Below are positions 1-8,247 of a stretch of DNA of 64,000 nt, one piece after another (the first letter of the stretch is position 1; every line of letters starts with the position of its first letter). Source of the stretch: Ekhidna sp051379705 (lineage in GTDB: Bacteria > Bacteroidota > Bacteroidia > Cytophagales > Cyclobacteriaceae); contig NZ_CP179868.1 in NCBI RefSeq assembly GCF_051379705.1, positions 3,286,001 to 3,350,000 of the forward strand, written 5' to 3'. The position numbers and the translations under genes are program-made. The notes under the pieces are model-generated. The model worked only from the letters and a program-made list of their open reading frames with translations. It ran no database searches and was not told the DNA's origin.

Positions 1-1111
1 CGTAGGACACCTTGTCGCCATAGCCCAGATTATTTACGGCTGCTGCAGAATCTCCACCGCCGATAAGCGAGAATCCACCGTTCTCAGTCGCCTTCACCAC
101 CGCTTGTGCAATCGTATTTGTTCCTTCAGCAAAGTTGCTCATCTCGAATACGCCCATCGGGCCATTCCATAGTACAGTCTTTGATTTTTCTATGATCTGC
201 GAAAATACCGTTCGAGATTCCGGACCTACATCCAATCCCATCCATCCGTCAGGAATAGCATAATTATCAGCAGTCTGAGTATTTGCTTCATTTCTGAAAT
301 CATCGGCAATGATCGAATCCTTTGGCAGCTGAAGGTCTACACCTTTTTCCTTTGCTTTCGAGATTAATTCTTTTGCGAGCGACAGTTTATCTTCCTCCAC
401 AAGTGAATTGCCGATTTGACCACCCATGGCTTTAAAAAAAGTGTAGCTCATACCACCACCAATGATCAGGTGATCTACCTTATCCAAAAGCCGCTCGATA
501 ATCATGATCTTGTCGGAGATCTTTGCTCCACCCATGATTGCGGTAAAAGGTCGTTCGGCCTTTTCCAGCACTTTTTGTGCATTTTCTAATTCTGCTTTCA
601 TCACATTACCGCAGCATTTTTCTTCAAAGAATTTAGCCACTACAGTTGTGGAGGCATGCGCACGATGAGCTGTTCCAAAAGCATCATTCACATAAATGTC
701 ACCATGAGAAGCAAGTTGCTTAGCAAAAGCTTCATCTCCGGCAGTTTCTTCTTTGTAGAAACGCACATTGTCCAGTAGCAAAACCTCACCACCCTGTAGC
801 TGACTCGAAATCTCCTTGGCTGATTCTCCAATGCAATCACCGCCAAACTTCACGGCTACACCGAGTTTCTCACTAAGATTCTTGATGATATGTCGCAAAG
901 AGAATTTGTCCTCTGGTCCATCTTTTGGTCTTCCTAAGTGGGACATCAGGATGCATGAACCACCATCATTCAGGATTTTTTTTAAAGTGGGAATTGCAGC
1001 GTTGATTCGAGTTTCATCGGTTACTTCCATGTCTGCATTTAAAGGAACATTGAAGTCCACACGTATCAATGCTTTTTTTCCTTTAAAATCGTAATCCTGA
1101 ATAGTTTTCAT
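1..1111 (-). CDS. pgk: Phosphoglycerate kinase, 3' end cut by window edge
   Basis: Glycolytic enzyme of the cytoplasm that interconverts 1,3-bisphosphoglycerate plus ADP and 3-phosphoglycerate plus ATP. The reverse-strand frame opens at ATG 1111 and stays open to base 1, giving about 370 residues; the family is near 395, so only the last 25 or so are missing. Visible family motifs are RVDFNVP (17-23), SHLGRP (57-62), LLLDNVRFYKEE (111-122), VNDAFGTAHRAH (141-152), then MGGAKISDK, WNGPMGVFE and the nucleotide-binding GGGDSAAA near the edge. It is divergent from the TspO-like gene, with about 100 bases between them. Confidence 0.97.
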   Translation of the reverse strand, partial: MKTIQDYDFKGKKALIRVDFNVPLNADMEVTDETRINAAIPTLKKILNDGGSCILMSHLGRPKDGPEDKFSLRHIIKNLSEKLGVAVKFGGDCIGESAKEISSQLQGGEVLLLDNVRFYKEETAGDEAFAKQLASHGDIYVNDAFGTAHRAHASTTVVAKFFEEKCCGNVMKAELENAQKVLEKAERPFTAIMGGAKISDKIMIIERLLDKVDHLIIGGGMSYTFFKAMGGQIGNSLVEEDKLSLAKELISKAKEKGVDLQLPKDSIIADDFRNEANTQTADNYAIPDGWMGLDVGPESRTVFSQIIEKSKTVLWNGPMGVFEMSNFAEGTNTIAQAVVKATENGGFSLIGGGDSAAAVNNLGYGDKVSY

Positions 1112-1133
1112 GCGCGCGTAAATTTTAGAACCG

Positions 1134-1141
1134 CAAACATA
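1134..1141 (-). promoter_or_regulatory. Candidate -7 box for pgk
   Basis: On the reverse strand this reads TATGTTTG, an exact match to the Bacteroidota -7 consensus TAnnTTTG. It would start transcription about 17 bases before the pgk ATG. No TTG is found at the usual 17-23 base distance upstream, so only half of the promoter is supported. Confidence 0.38.
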
Positions 1142-1197
1142 AGAAGCCTATTTCAAATGGACTAGGTGAACAATCACTTCGGCCAGCAGTTCATACC

Positions 1198-1205
1198 TAA
1201 ATTTG
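1198..1205 (+). promoter_or_regulatory. Candidate -7 box at the TspO-like gene
   Basis: TAAATTTG matches TAnnTTTG but ends only 4 bases before the ATG at 1210, so it would give a leaderless message. No -33 TTG is evident. It may be chance. Confidence 0.22.
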
Positions 1206-1209
1206 CAAT

Positions 1210-1950
1210 ATGAATCGAATCATTCCCGTATTCACTCTGTCTGTTGTGCTGATCGTAAACTTCTTAGCCAATTATCTTCCAATTGGTGGGCGAACAACCG
1301 GTGAGGTTTCTTCAACTTACCCGACATTGTTTACGCCGGCAGGCTTTACATTTTCTATTTGGGGACTGATCTACACACTGCTAATCTTTTATGTAATCTT
1401 CCAATTGCTTCCTCGAAATAAATTCAGAACCAATTTCGATCGCATCAATCGGCATTTTGTAGTCAATTGTATCGCCAATACACTTTGGATCATTTGCTGG
1501 CACTACGAGCTTATCACTTTATCATTGATTTTGATGGCTGTGATTTTGACTTCACTGATTGGGATTTACCGACACATTCTGCCAGATAAAATGGAGGGAT
1601 TCAGAGATCGGTTATTCATACGAATTCCCTTCAGCTTATATCTCGGATGGATTACTGTGGCAACTCTTGCGAATATCAGTGTGGAACAAACGGTAATTGG
1701 AATGGACAATTGGATCATGACCAAAACTGTCTGGGTTTTTGTAGAATTGGCATTGGCAGGTGCTGTAGGAACAGTGATGATCATCAGGTACCGTGATCCG
1801 ATATTTGGTGGAGTAGTAGCCTGGGCGGCTTATGGGATCACAGAAAAACAAGTGGATACACCAGAAGTGGCCGGAGCAGCAGCAGCCGTTATGATTCTTG
1901 TGTTAGTCATTCTAATTATTGAAGGGGTTAGAAGCGTGATTTTTAGGTGA
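1210..1950 (+). CDS. TspO/MBR-like tryptophan-rich membrane protein
   Basis: Integral inner-membrane protein of 246 residues with about seven hydrophobic segments. The stretch TPAGFTFSIWGLIY (42-55) resembles the first conserved block of the TspO/MBR tryptophan-rich sensory family, whose members bind tetrapyrroles or other small hydrophobic ligands. It is longer than classic TspO (about 160 residues, five helices), so it belongs to a divergent extended group and the ligand is unknown. Its stop is immediately followed by the stop of the convergent prenyl synthase gene. Family assignment rests on motif resemblance. Confidence 0.75.
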   Translation: MNRIIPVFTLSVVLIVNFLANYLPIGGRTTGEVSSTYPTLFTPAGFTFSIWGLIYTLLIFYVIFQLLPRNKFRTNFDRINRHFVVNCIANTLWIICWHYELITLSLILMAVILTSLIGIYRHILPDKMEGFRDRLFIRIPFSLYLGWITVATLANISVEQTVIGMDNWIMTKTVWVFVELALAGAVGTVMIIRYRDPIFGGVVAWAAYGITEKQVDTPEVAGAAAAVMILVLVILIIEGVRSVIFR

Positions 1951-2925
1951 CTACTTCGTTCGTTCGATAGTAAACTGAACCAAATCCTCTAGTGAGTTTC
2001 TGAAAACAGATTCTGGAAGAGTCTGTAAGATATCTTTAGCCTTTTGATGAAAATCTTCCATTACAGAGATCGCGTATTCTATTCCTCCGGAGGCTTTCAC
2101 AAAATCAATCACATCATGTACAAGCTTGGGTTTCTTCTCTGCGCGCTTCACCAGTCGTTTAATTCTCTTTTTTTCCAATTTCGAAGCCTTGTTAAGTGCA
2201 TAAATAAGTGGAAGAGTCATCTTTTTCTCTTTAATGTCAATTCCTCTAGGCTTGCCAATCTCGAAAGTACCGTAATCGAATAAATCGTCTTTAATCTGAA
2301 AGGCCATGCCAACCGCGAGTCCAAATTCTCCCATCTTTTGAATGGTGGCTTCATCCGCTCCGGCAGAAGCTGCACCAACCTTACAGCATGATGTAATTAG
2401 GCTTGCAGTTTTTTGTCTGATCACTTCGTAATAAACATCTTCGCTTATGTCGAGTTTCCGCGCCTTCTCCATTTGCAGAAGTTCGCCTTCGCTCATCTCT
2501 TTAACTGCTTCAGTTGTTATTTTAAGAAGGTTAATGTCGTCATTTTCCATGGAGAGTATAAGGCCTCTGGAAAGTAGGAAATCTCCCACCAGTACCGCAA
2601 TCTTATTTTTCCACAAAGCATTGATTGAGAAAAACCCTCGACGTGTTGATGAATCATCCACTACATCATCGTGAACCAGTGATGCGGTGTGGAGCAGTTC
2701 GATAAGTGATGCTCCTCGATAGGTAGATTCAGAAATCTCACCTGTTGCTCCGGCACTTAGAAAAACAAAAAGTGGGCGCATCTGCTTACCTTTTCTCCGA
2801 ACTATATATCCGGTGATTTTGTCAAGAAGCATAACCTTACTCTTCATGGATTGTCGAAATTTCTTTTCGAATTCTTCCATTTCTGTAGCTACAGGTGCCT
2901 GGATGTCTTTTAATTTAAGTGTCAT
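1951..2925 (-). CDS. Polyprenyl diphosphate synthase (trans type)
   Basis: Condenses isopentenyl diphosphate onto an allylic diphosphate to build the long isoprenoid chain used for quinone side chains. At 324 residues it has the length of octaprenyl/heptaprenyl synthases. The two aspartate-rich Mg-binding motifs are intact: DDVVDD at 86-91 (first, followed by SSTRRG) and DDLFD at 213-217 (second). Chain length cannot be read with certainty; menaquinone synthesis is the expected use in this phylum. It is divergent from the acyltransferase gene 66 bases away and convergent with the TspO-like gene. Confidence 0.93.
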   Translation of the reverse strand: MTLKLKDIQAPVATEMEEFEKKFRQSMKSKVMLLDKITGYIVRRKGKQMRPLFVFLSAGATGEISESTYRGASLIELLHTASLVHDDVVDDSSTRRGFFSINALWKNKIAVLVGDFLLSRGLILSMENDDINLLKITTEAVKEMSEGELLQMEKARKLDISEDVYYEVIRQKTASLITSCCKVGAASAGADEATIQKMGEFGLAVGMAFQIKDDLFDYGTFEIGKPRGIDIKEKKMTLPLIYALNKASKLEKKRIKRLVKRAEKKPKLVHDVIDFVKASGGIEYAISVMEDFHQKAKDILQTLPESVFRNSLEDLVQFTIERTK

Positions 2926-2991
2926 TCCGGTTGCAATTATACAGATGTTAACTCTTAGAATTATCTTTCCGCCAATTTCTAAAACAGGTAA

Positions 2992-4665
2992 ATGCGCAGA
3001 AAGAAAGTCAGGTATTCAGAAATTATCCCTAACAAGAGTGAATGGCCAATTGTTAAGTTGTCCAAATATAGAAGGGAGTTTATTGATGAAGTCACCAATG
3101 AGACATACGATCACCTAGTCAGTTCTAAGAATGGATCGCTCCGTGAAGAGATTGAGATGACCATTCACAGGGAAAAACTGAGGATGAAAGCAAATCCCTG
3201 GCGCGTAGACCCACCTGATGAAAAAGTGTATTGGAAGAACATCCAAGCACGATTGCTAGATATCAATCCGGATGAAAAGGAGAAAGCCGAAGCACTTGAA
3301 AAAGAACTGCTTGTTGAAATCATCAATCGATATACCCAGGAAATAGCGGGGAATTTCAAAAAATCAGCCTATCGCTTTGCGCAAAGCTTCATAACCTTCG
3401 GATTCGCTCGTCTGCTCAATGCTGCACGGGTCAAGGGACTTTTGTCCTTGTTTAGTCGTCAGTTGGATTTAGATGATAAAGTTCATGTGATTGGGGAGAC
3501 AGAGCATATTCGCACTTTAGCTAAAAAAGGCACTGTGGTAATGGTGCCAACTCATTTCAGCAACCTGGATTCTATTCTTATCGGGTGGGCCATTCAGCAT
3601 CTTGGATTACCGCCATTTATCTACGGCGCTGGGTTAAATCTCTTCAACATTAAAATACTTGCTTATTTCATGAATAGTCTTGGTGCTTACAAAGTGGATC
3701 GGAGAAAGAAAAATCCGATATATCTGGAGACACTGAAGACATATTCAAGAAACGCAATCAAAAAAGGATGCCACTCTTTGTTTTTTCCGGGTGGAACGCG
3801 ATCCAGATCTGGCGAAATAGAAACAAACCTACGAATGGGATTACTCGGCACTGCCATAGAGGCGCAGAGGGAACTGTATCTGAATGCCGAGAAAAACGAG
3901 GAAGTGCGCAAAGTTTTCATCGTTCCGGTGGTAATCAATTATCACTTCACTCTGGAAGCTCCATCCCTTATCCGTGATTACCTAAAAAGAACTGGTAGGG
4001 AGCGATACTATGTGGAGGCAGATGAGTTTTCTACTTCTTATAAGTTGGGAACATTCATGTTCAAGTTCTTTACAAAAGGATCTGATATCTCCGTTAACGT
4101 GGGACGAGGAACAGACATTCTTGGAAACTATGTAGACAGTGATGGCAATAGCTTTGATAAAAACGGTAACCCAATCAATGTTCGCGATTACTTCTTGAGG
4201 GATAAGAAAATCACATTTGATGCACAGCGAGAAAAGGAATATGTACGCGTATTATCAAAACGGATCGTAGAAGAATACCATAAGTACAATCGGGTATTTG
4301 CCAGTCACCTGGTGGCGTTTACTGCTTTCAAAATGCTTGAGCGACAGAATCCAAAACTGGATTTGTATCATGTCCTCCGTCTTCCGGATGAAGATTTGAT
4401 TCTGGATTATGAAGAATTTAAAGAGAACTACAAAAAACTAAGAGATCGACTTGAAAAGATCCATAAGAAAGGAGAAGTAGACATGGCAGACCATATGAAA
4501 GAACGAGCAACTGATTCGATCGAGCATGGTCTACAAAATGTGGGACTTTACCACGATCAGCGTCCGCTTATTAAGAAAGGTGATAAAATCATCGTTCAGG
4601 ATACCAATACGCTTTACTATTATCACAACAGAATGAATGGCTATGGACTCGAAAAGTACATCTGA
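2992..4665 (+). CDS. PlsB-like glycerol-3-phosphate/lysophosphatidate acyltransferase
   Basis: Membrane-associated acyltransferase of 557 residues that esterifies a fatty acid to glycerol 3-phosphate or its 1-acyl form. The catalytic HX4D motif is seen as H188-FSNL-D193, and the substrate-binding block FPGGTRSRSG is at 265-274, followed by IVPVVINY near 313-320. The first 120 residues are charged and helical; a C-terminal extension of about 150 residues follows the catalytic domain, a layout more like PlsB than the short PlsC. It overlaps gpsA by 29 bases, and GpsA makes glycerol 3-phosphate, which favours activity on that substrate. The exact acyl acceptor is inferred. Confidence 0.85.
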   Translation: MRRKKVRYSEIIPNKSEWPIVKLSKYRREFIDEVTNETYDHLVSSKNGSLREEIEMTIHREKLRMKANPWRVDPPDEKVYWKNIQARLLDINPDEKEKAEALEKELLVEIINRYTQEIAGNFKKSAYRFAQSFITFGFARLLNAARVKGLLSLFSRQLDLDDKVHVIGETEHIRTLAKKGTVVMVPTHFSNLDSILIGWAIQHLGLPPFIYGAGLNLFNIKILAYFMNSLGAYKVDRRKKNPIYLETLKTYSRNAIKKGCHSLFFPGGTRSRSGEIETNLRMGLLGTAIEAQRELYLNAEKNEEVRKVFIVPVVINYHFTLEAPSLIRDYLKRTGRERYYVEADEFSTSYKLGTFMFKFFTKGSDISVNVGRGTDILGNYVDSDGNSFDKNGNPINVRDYFLRDKKITFDAQREKEYVRVLSKRIVEEYHKYNRVFASHLVAFTAFKMLERQNPKLDLYHVLRLPDEDLILDYEEFKENYKKLRDRLEKIHKKGEVDMADHMKERATDSIEHGLQNVGLYHDQRPLIKKGDKIIVQDTNTLYYYHNRMNGYGLEKYI

Positions 4666-5719
4666 GGAAATAATAGGTGTTATAGGAGCAGGTAGCTTCG
4701 GTACTGCTATCGCCAATATTCTGGCGGAGAATAATGCAAAAGTAATTTTGTATATCCGTGATCCTGAAAAAACAAAAAAGATTGCCAAGGAGCGTGTGAG
4801 TTCGAGGCAAAAGCTTCACGAAAATATAGAGGTCACCAATAATCTGGAGGAAGTTCCTCAGCAGTGCGAAGTAATTTTTCCGATGGTTCCTTCAGCCAAT
4901 TTCAGGGACATGATTATCAAGCTGGCCCCGCACCTGAAGCCGTATCATGTACTGATTCACGGAACCAAGGGGTTTGATCTCTTTGTACCTAAAAAGCAAA
5001 AAATCAACTCCAGCAACCCGCTCACCCGAGAGCACGTGAAAACCATTTCTGAAGTGATCAAAGAGGAAACTTCTGTTCTTCGGGTTGGTTGTCTTGCGGG
5101 ACCAAACCTGGCTCGTGAGCTAGATCAGCGAAAGCCGGCAGCTACTGTGGTAGCCTCTCATTTTGATGAGGTCGTAAAGATTGGTCAGCGACTACTGAAA
5201 AACGATCGATTCATGATTTATGGGAGTCGTGATCTCATTGGTATTGAGCTGTGTGGAGTACTTAAAAATATCATCGCTGTAGGTGCTGGAACAATCGCCG
5301 GTATGGACCTTGGAGAAAATGCGAAATCTCTCTTCATTAGTCGGGGATTGGTAGAAATGGTGTACATCGGGAAAGCACTTGGAGGAAATGCGCAGGCCTT
5401 CCTTGGGCTCGCAGGTGTGGGAGATTTAATAGCAACATGTACGTCCAATCTCAGCCGAAACTTCACCGTTGGATTTCGTTTGGCTAAAGGAGAAACACTC
5501 GAAGAAATCATTGAGTCGATGGATGAGGTGGCAGAAGGTGTGAAGACCATCAATATCGTGAAGCAGCTAGCTGATTCCTACAAGGTCAGATGCCCGATCA
5601 CAGAAACGCTTCACAGGATCATTCACAACAAAATGACCATTCAGGAAGCACACGGATACCTAATGAGTTTTCCTTTCCGAGCCGAAATAGACTTTATTGA
5701 TACACATTCAGAAGACTAG
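4637..5719 (+). CDS. gpsA: Glycerol-3-phosphate dehydrogenase [NAD(P)+]
   Basis: Cytoplasmic enzyme that reduces dihydroxyacetone phosphate to sn-glycerol 3-phosphate for phospholipid synthesis. The N-terminal Rossmann motif is GAGSFG (17-22). The central catalytic region contains GVLKNIIAVGAGTIAGM with the family lysine, and GLAGVGDLIATC and SRNFTVG are typical of GpsA. Length (360) is near the family norm with a short N-terminal extension; ATG 4643 is an equally possible start. The start lies inside the acyltransferase gene, suggesting translational coupling of substrate supply and use. The stop overlaps the convergent M48 peptidase stop. Confidence 0.96.
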   Translation: MAMDSKSTSEEIIGVIGAGSFGTAIANILAENNAKVILYIRDPEKTKKIAKERVSSRQKLHENIEVTNNLEEVPQQCEVIFPMVPSANFRDMIIKLAPHLKPYHVLIHGTKGFDLFVPKKQKINSSNPLTREHVKTISEVIKEETSVLRVGCLAGPNLARELDQRKPAATVVASHFDEVVKIGQRLLKNDRFMIYGSRDLIGIELCGVLKNIIAVGAGTIAGMDLGENAKSLFISRGLVEMVYIGKALGGNAQAFLGLAGVGDLIATCTSNLSRNFTVGFRLAKGETLEEIIESMDEVAEGVKTINIVKQLADSYKVRCPITETLHRIIHNKMTIQEAHGYLMSFPFRAEIDFIDTHSED

Positions 5720-6948
5720 CCAGCCAATGCGCTTATTCTTTCTTTGAGTGGTGGATGCGAATAATGAACAAATACATATGCCGGATGAGGTGTTAGATTT
5801 GATAGATGGTCTGAACTCATCTTTTTCAATCCGGTAATCAAATGAGTAGAGTCATACGTTTCTCTTGCATAAGCATCTGCTTCGAATTCATTTTTGCGAG
5901 AAATGATATTCCCGATGATTCCCAAAATGGTAGATATTGGAGAATACAGAATGCCAAAAGCCAGAAGGTTTAAATGAAGAGCCGAGGTTTGACCTCCCAT
6001 TGCCCAGCTTACTTCAGCACTGTATGCCATTCGGGAAAATAGAAATAGCATAAATCCCATCAAACCAATACTAAAAATGGTGGTGAATAGTATATGCTTC
6101 TTTTTGTAATGTCCAACTTCATGAGCAAAAACAGCCGTTAGTTCCTGAATGGAATGTTTCTCCACCAAAGTATCGAACAAGACCACCTTCTTCTTTTTAC
6201 CGAGTCCACTGAAGAAGGCATTGCCTTTGCTACTTCGCTTTGATCCGTCCATGATAAAAATGTTTTTGAGAGGGAAATTTACTTTATCGCAATACGACTG
6301 AATAGATGACTTAAACTCACCATCTTCTAAAGGCTTGAGTTTATTAAACAAAGGAAGTATTAAAGAAGTGTAAAAGAAATTGGCAAAAAGAACGAATGCC
6401 GCCATGATCGCCCAGAAAAAGTACCAGAAATCACTTCCGATGGCATTTACGAGATAAATCAATACAGCTAGCAGTAGTCCCCCGAAGATGGCGGTAAGAA
6501 CGTATCCTTTGATTTTGTCAAATATGAATGTCTTTGCAGTCATTTTATTAAACCCATACTTCGCTTCAATAACGAAGTTTCGATAGATCGAAAATGGAGT
6601 GCCGATGATATCGGAGGCGACATACAGGAAGCCAAAAAAGATGAGTGGAGAAACCAGGCTCAACGGAGAAAAAGTGCGGATCCACTGATCCAGCATACCA
6701 AACCATCCATTGTAGATAGCCAGGATAAGCAATACGAAACTGAAAGTTGCTGAGAAAGTGCCAAATCGGGAAACCTCTTCGTTATAAGCCTGAGATTTTA
6801 CATACTTCGCTTCATCGTATATACCTTCCAATTCTGTTGGGATAGGTTTTTTTGCACTTTTCCGATTGAGAAAACTCAGGATTCGCTCGAGTGTAAAATC
6901 AAATGTTATGATCACCAAGAGTATGGTGAATATGGTTTCTTCTGTCAT
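5716..6948 (-). CDS. M48 family metallopeptidase, Ste24/CAAX-protease type
   Basis: Multi-pass membrane zinc protease of 410 residues, the normal size for Ste24-type enzymes. The zinc motif HEVGH is at 276-280 and the third ligand lies in NEFEADAYA (353-361). Several hydrophobic helices surround the catalytic part, and the N-terminal half has the conserved YGFNKMT block (131-137) of Ste24 proteins. Bacterial members are thought to act in membrane-protein quality control because bacteria lack prenylated CAAX substrates; the substrate here is unknown. It ends convergently with gpsA, overlapping by 4 bases. Confidence 0.93.
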   Translation of the reverse strand: MTEETIFTILLVIITFDFTLERILSFLNRKSAKKPIPTELEGIYDEAKYVKSQAYNEEVSRFGTFSATFSFVLLILAIYNGWFGMLDQWIRTFSPLSLVSPLIFFGFLYVASDIIGTPFSIYRNFVIEAKYGFNKMTAKTFIFDKIKGYVLTAIFGGLLLAVLIYLVNAIGSDFWYFFWAIMAAFVLFANFFYTSLILPLFNKLKPLEDGEFKSSIQSYCDKVNFPLKNIFIMDGSKRSSKGNAFFSGLGKKKKVVLFDTLVEKHSIQELTAVFAHEVGHYKKKHILFTTIFSIGLMGFMLFLFSRMAYSAEVSWAMGGQTSALHLNLLAFGILYSPISTILGIIGNIISRKNEFEADAYARETYDSTHLITGLKKMSSDHLSNLTPHPAYVFVHYSHPPLKERISALAG

Positions 6949-6975
6949 GAGGTAAAATTAGAGTGACTTTGTCAC

Positions 6976-8004
6976 TTAGAAAATAAACGGAATAGGGCAC
7001 TTGAGCCTTCGAACATCTGCTGCTGGCTTCAATGGATCACCCAAACTAAAGGAATAAGCGATGCTGATCTCATGCGCTCCACCAGTGCCTATACCCAGAT
7101 CAGAAAGCGTATAATCGAAGCTGTAGCCAAATGTGGCTCTATTAGTCTGCATACCAACCATGAAAATGATAGACTCATTATTCACTACACCGTCAGTGTT
7201 TTTGATGGGAAGTCCTCGATACCAAAGCCCGACTAAAATAGGGTCAAGCGTAAAGTAAGCACCTACGTCCAGCTGATCTAAATCACCTTGAGTTCTATAA
7301 TTAAAACTTGGAGTAATGCTTCTTTCGCCGATAGAAGTATTCGTAGTACTTGGGTTCAGTGGAATACGATATCCACCATGTATTGAAAATCTTCGTGGAA
7401 GTGGTGCGTCACCTCCAGCAATACTTTGATTGGGCTCCAAAACATGATGCAAGGCAGCTCCTAACCATATCGAGGGATTATAAAAAACCCCACCAAACGA
7501 AAGATCAAAAAATCTGGCATTTAATCCGCTATTGAAGACTTCATTCGTTGGATTTCCAGTATTTCCAGTAGCGCTCAATTGATCACCAAAAATCAGTTTA
7601 TCAAAATTTAAATCCTGAAAAGTATAAGCCGCTTCCACACCAGGACGGAAGGTCCACTGATAATTTATTTGCAATTGATAGGCATATTGTAAACCGATGG
7701 TATTCGATTTTAATCCTGCAGATCCTGCCTTGTCAGTGGTGAAAATGATACCTGCACTACTGAAGTAGTCTTCAAAGTGATAATCAAAATAGGCAGAGAA
7801 AGTCTCAAAATTCGCATCCAGATTGGGCCATTGGGTACGGTAATTGACTCCCATCCTTCCTTTTTGATTAATTCCAACCAACCCAGGATTCAGATACAAA
7901 GGCGCTGCATAGTACTGCGAAAACTGAGGGTCTTGCGCTTGCAAAGTGTTTTCCTGACTAAGGACACCAATGACTAAAATGAAGAAAAAAGCCTTCCTGA
8001 TCAT
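6976..8004 (-). CDS. PorP/SprF family type IX secretion outer-membrane protein
   Basis: Outer-membrane beta-barrel of 342 residues. An N-terminal signal peptide ends near QAQ, followed at once by DPQFSQYYAAPLYLNPG, the hallmark opening of PorP/SprF proteins. In Flavobacterium johnsoniae SprF is needed to export the adjacent type B cargo SprB, and PorP belongs to the T9SS outer-membrane machinery. Here the gene is divergent from a giant type B cargo gene, so it is probably that protein's dedicated partner rather than the core PorP. The protein ends in a terminal Phe, as many barrels do. Confidence 0.93.
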   Translation of the reverse strand: MIRKAFFFILVIGVLSQENTLQAQDPQFSQYYAAPLYLNPGLVGINQKGRMGVNYRTQWPNLDANFETFSAYFDYHFEDYFSSAGIIFTTDKAGSAGLKSNTIGLQYAYQLQINYQWTFRPGVEAAYTFQDLNFDKLIFGDQLSATGNTGNPTNEVFNSGLNARFFDLSFGGVFYNPSIWLGAALHHVLEPNQSIAGGDAPLPRRFSIHGGYRIPLNPSTTNTSIGERSITPSFNYRTQGDLDQLDVGAYFTLDPILVGLWYRGLPIKNTDGVVNNESIIFMVGMQTNRATFGYSFDYTLSDLGIGTGGAHEISIAYSFSLGDPLKPAADVRRLKCPIPFIF

Positions 8005-8247
8005 GCAAATGTTAATTCCAAATCAATGAGCAAATTAGACAAATAATATAAATCAAATTAAGTTTTTGTTGACTTGCATACGTAATGTAACGACGAGTAT
8101 AACGTTGAAATTTTAAGAAGCCTGAATATGAATTTAAAATATGGCGCATCGCGATGCAAGAGTTTTTACATTGTTAAAGATTAAGTCCCTTATTATTGGG
8201 GTTAATCCTATTTTTACAAAGTGTTGTGTATGACTAAGGACATTTTT

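Noticed and set aside
5218..5553. 111-codon reverse-strand frame inside gpsA
   Set aside because: Shadow of a conserved gene; no motif, and gpsA coding is unambiguous here.
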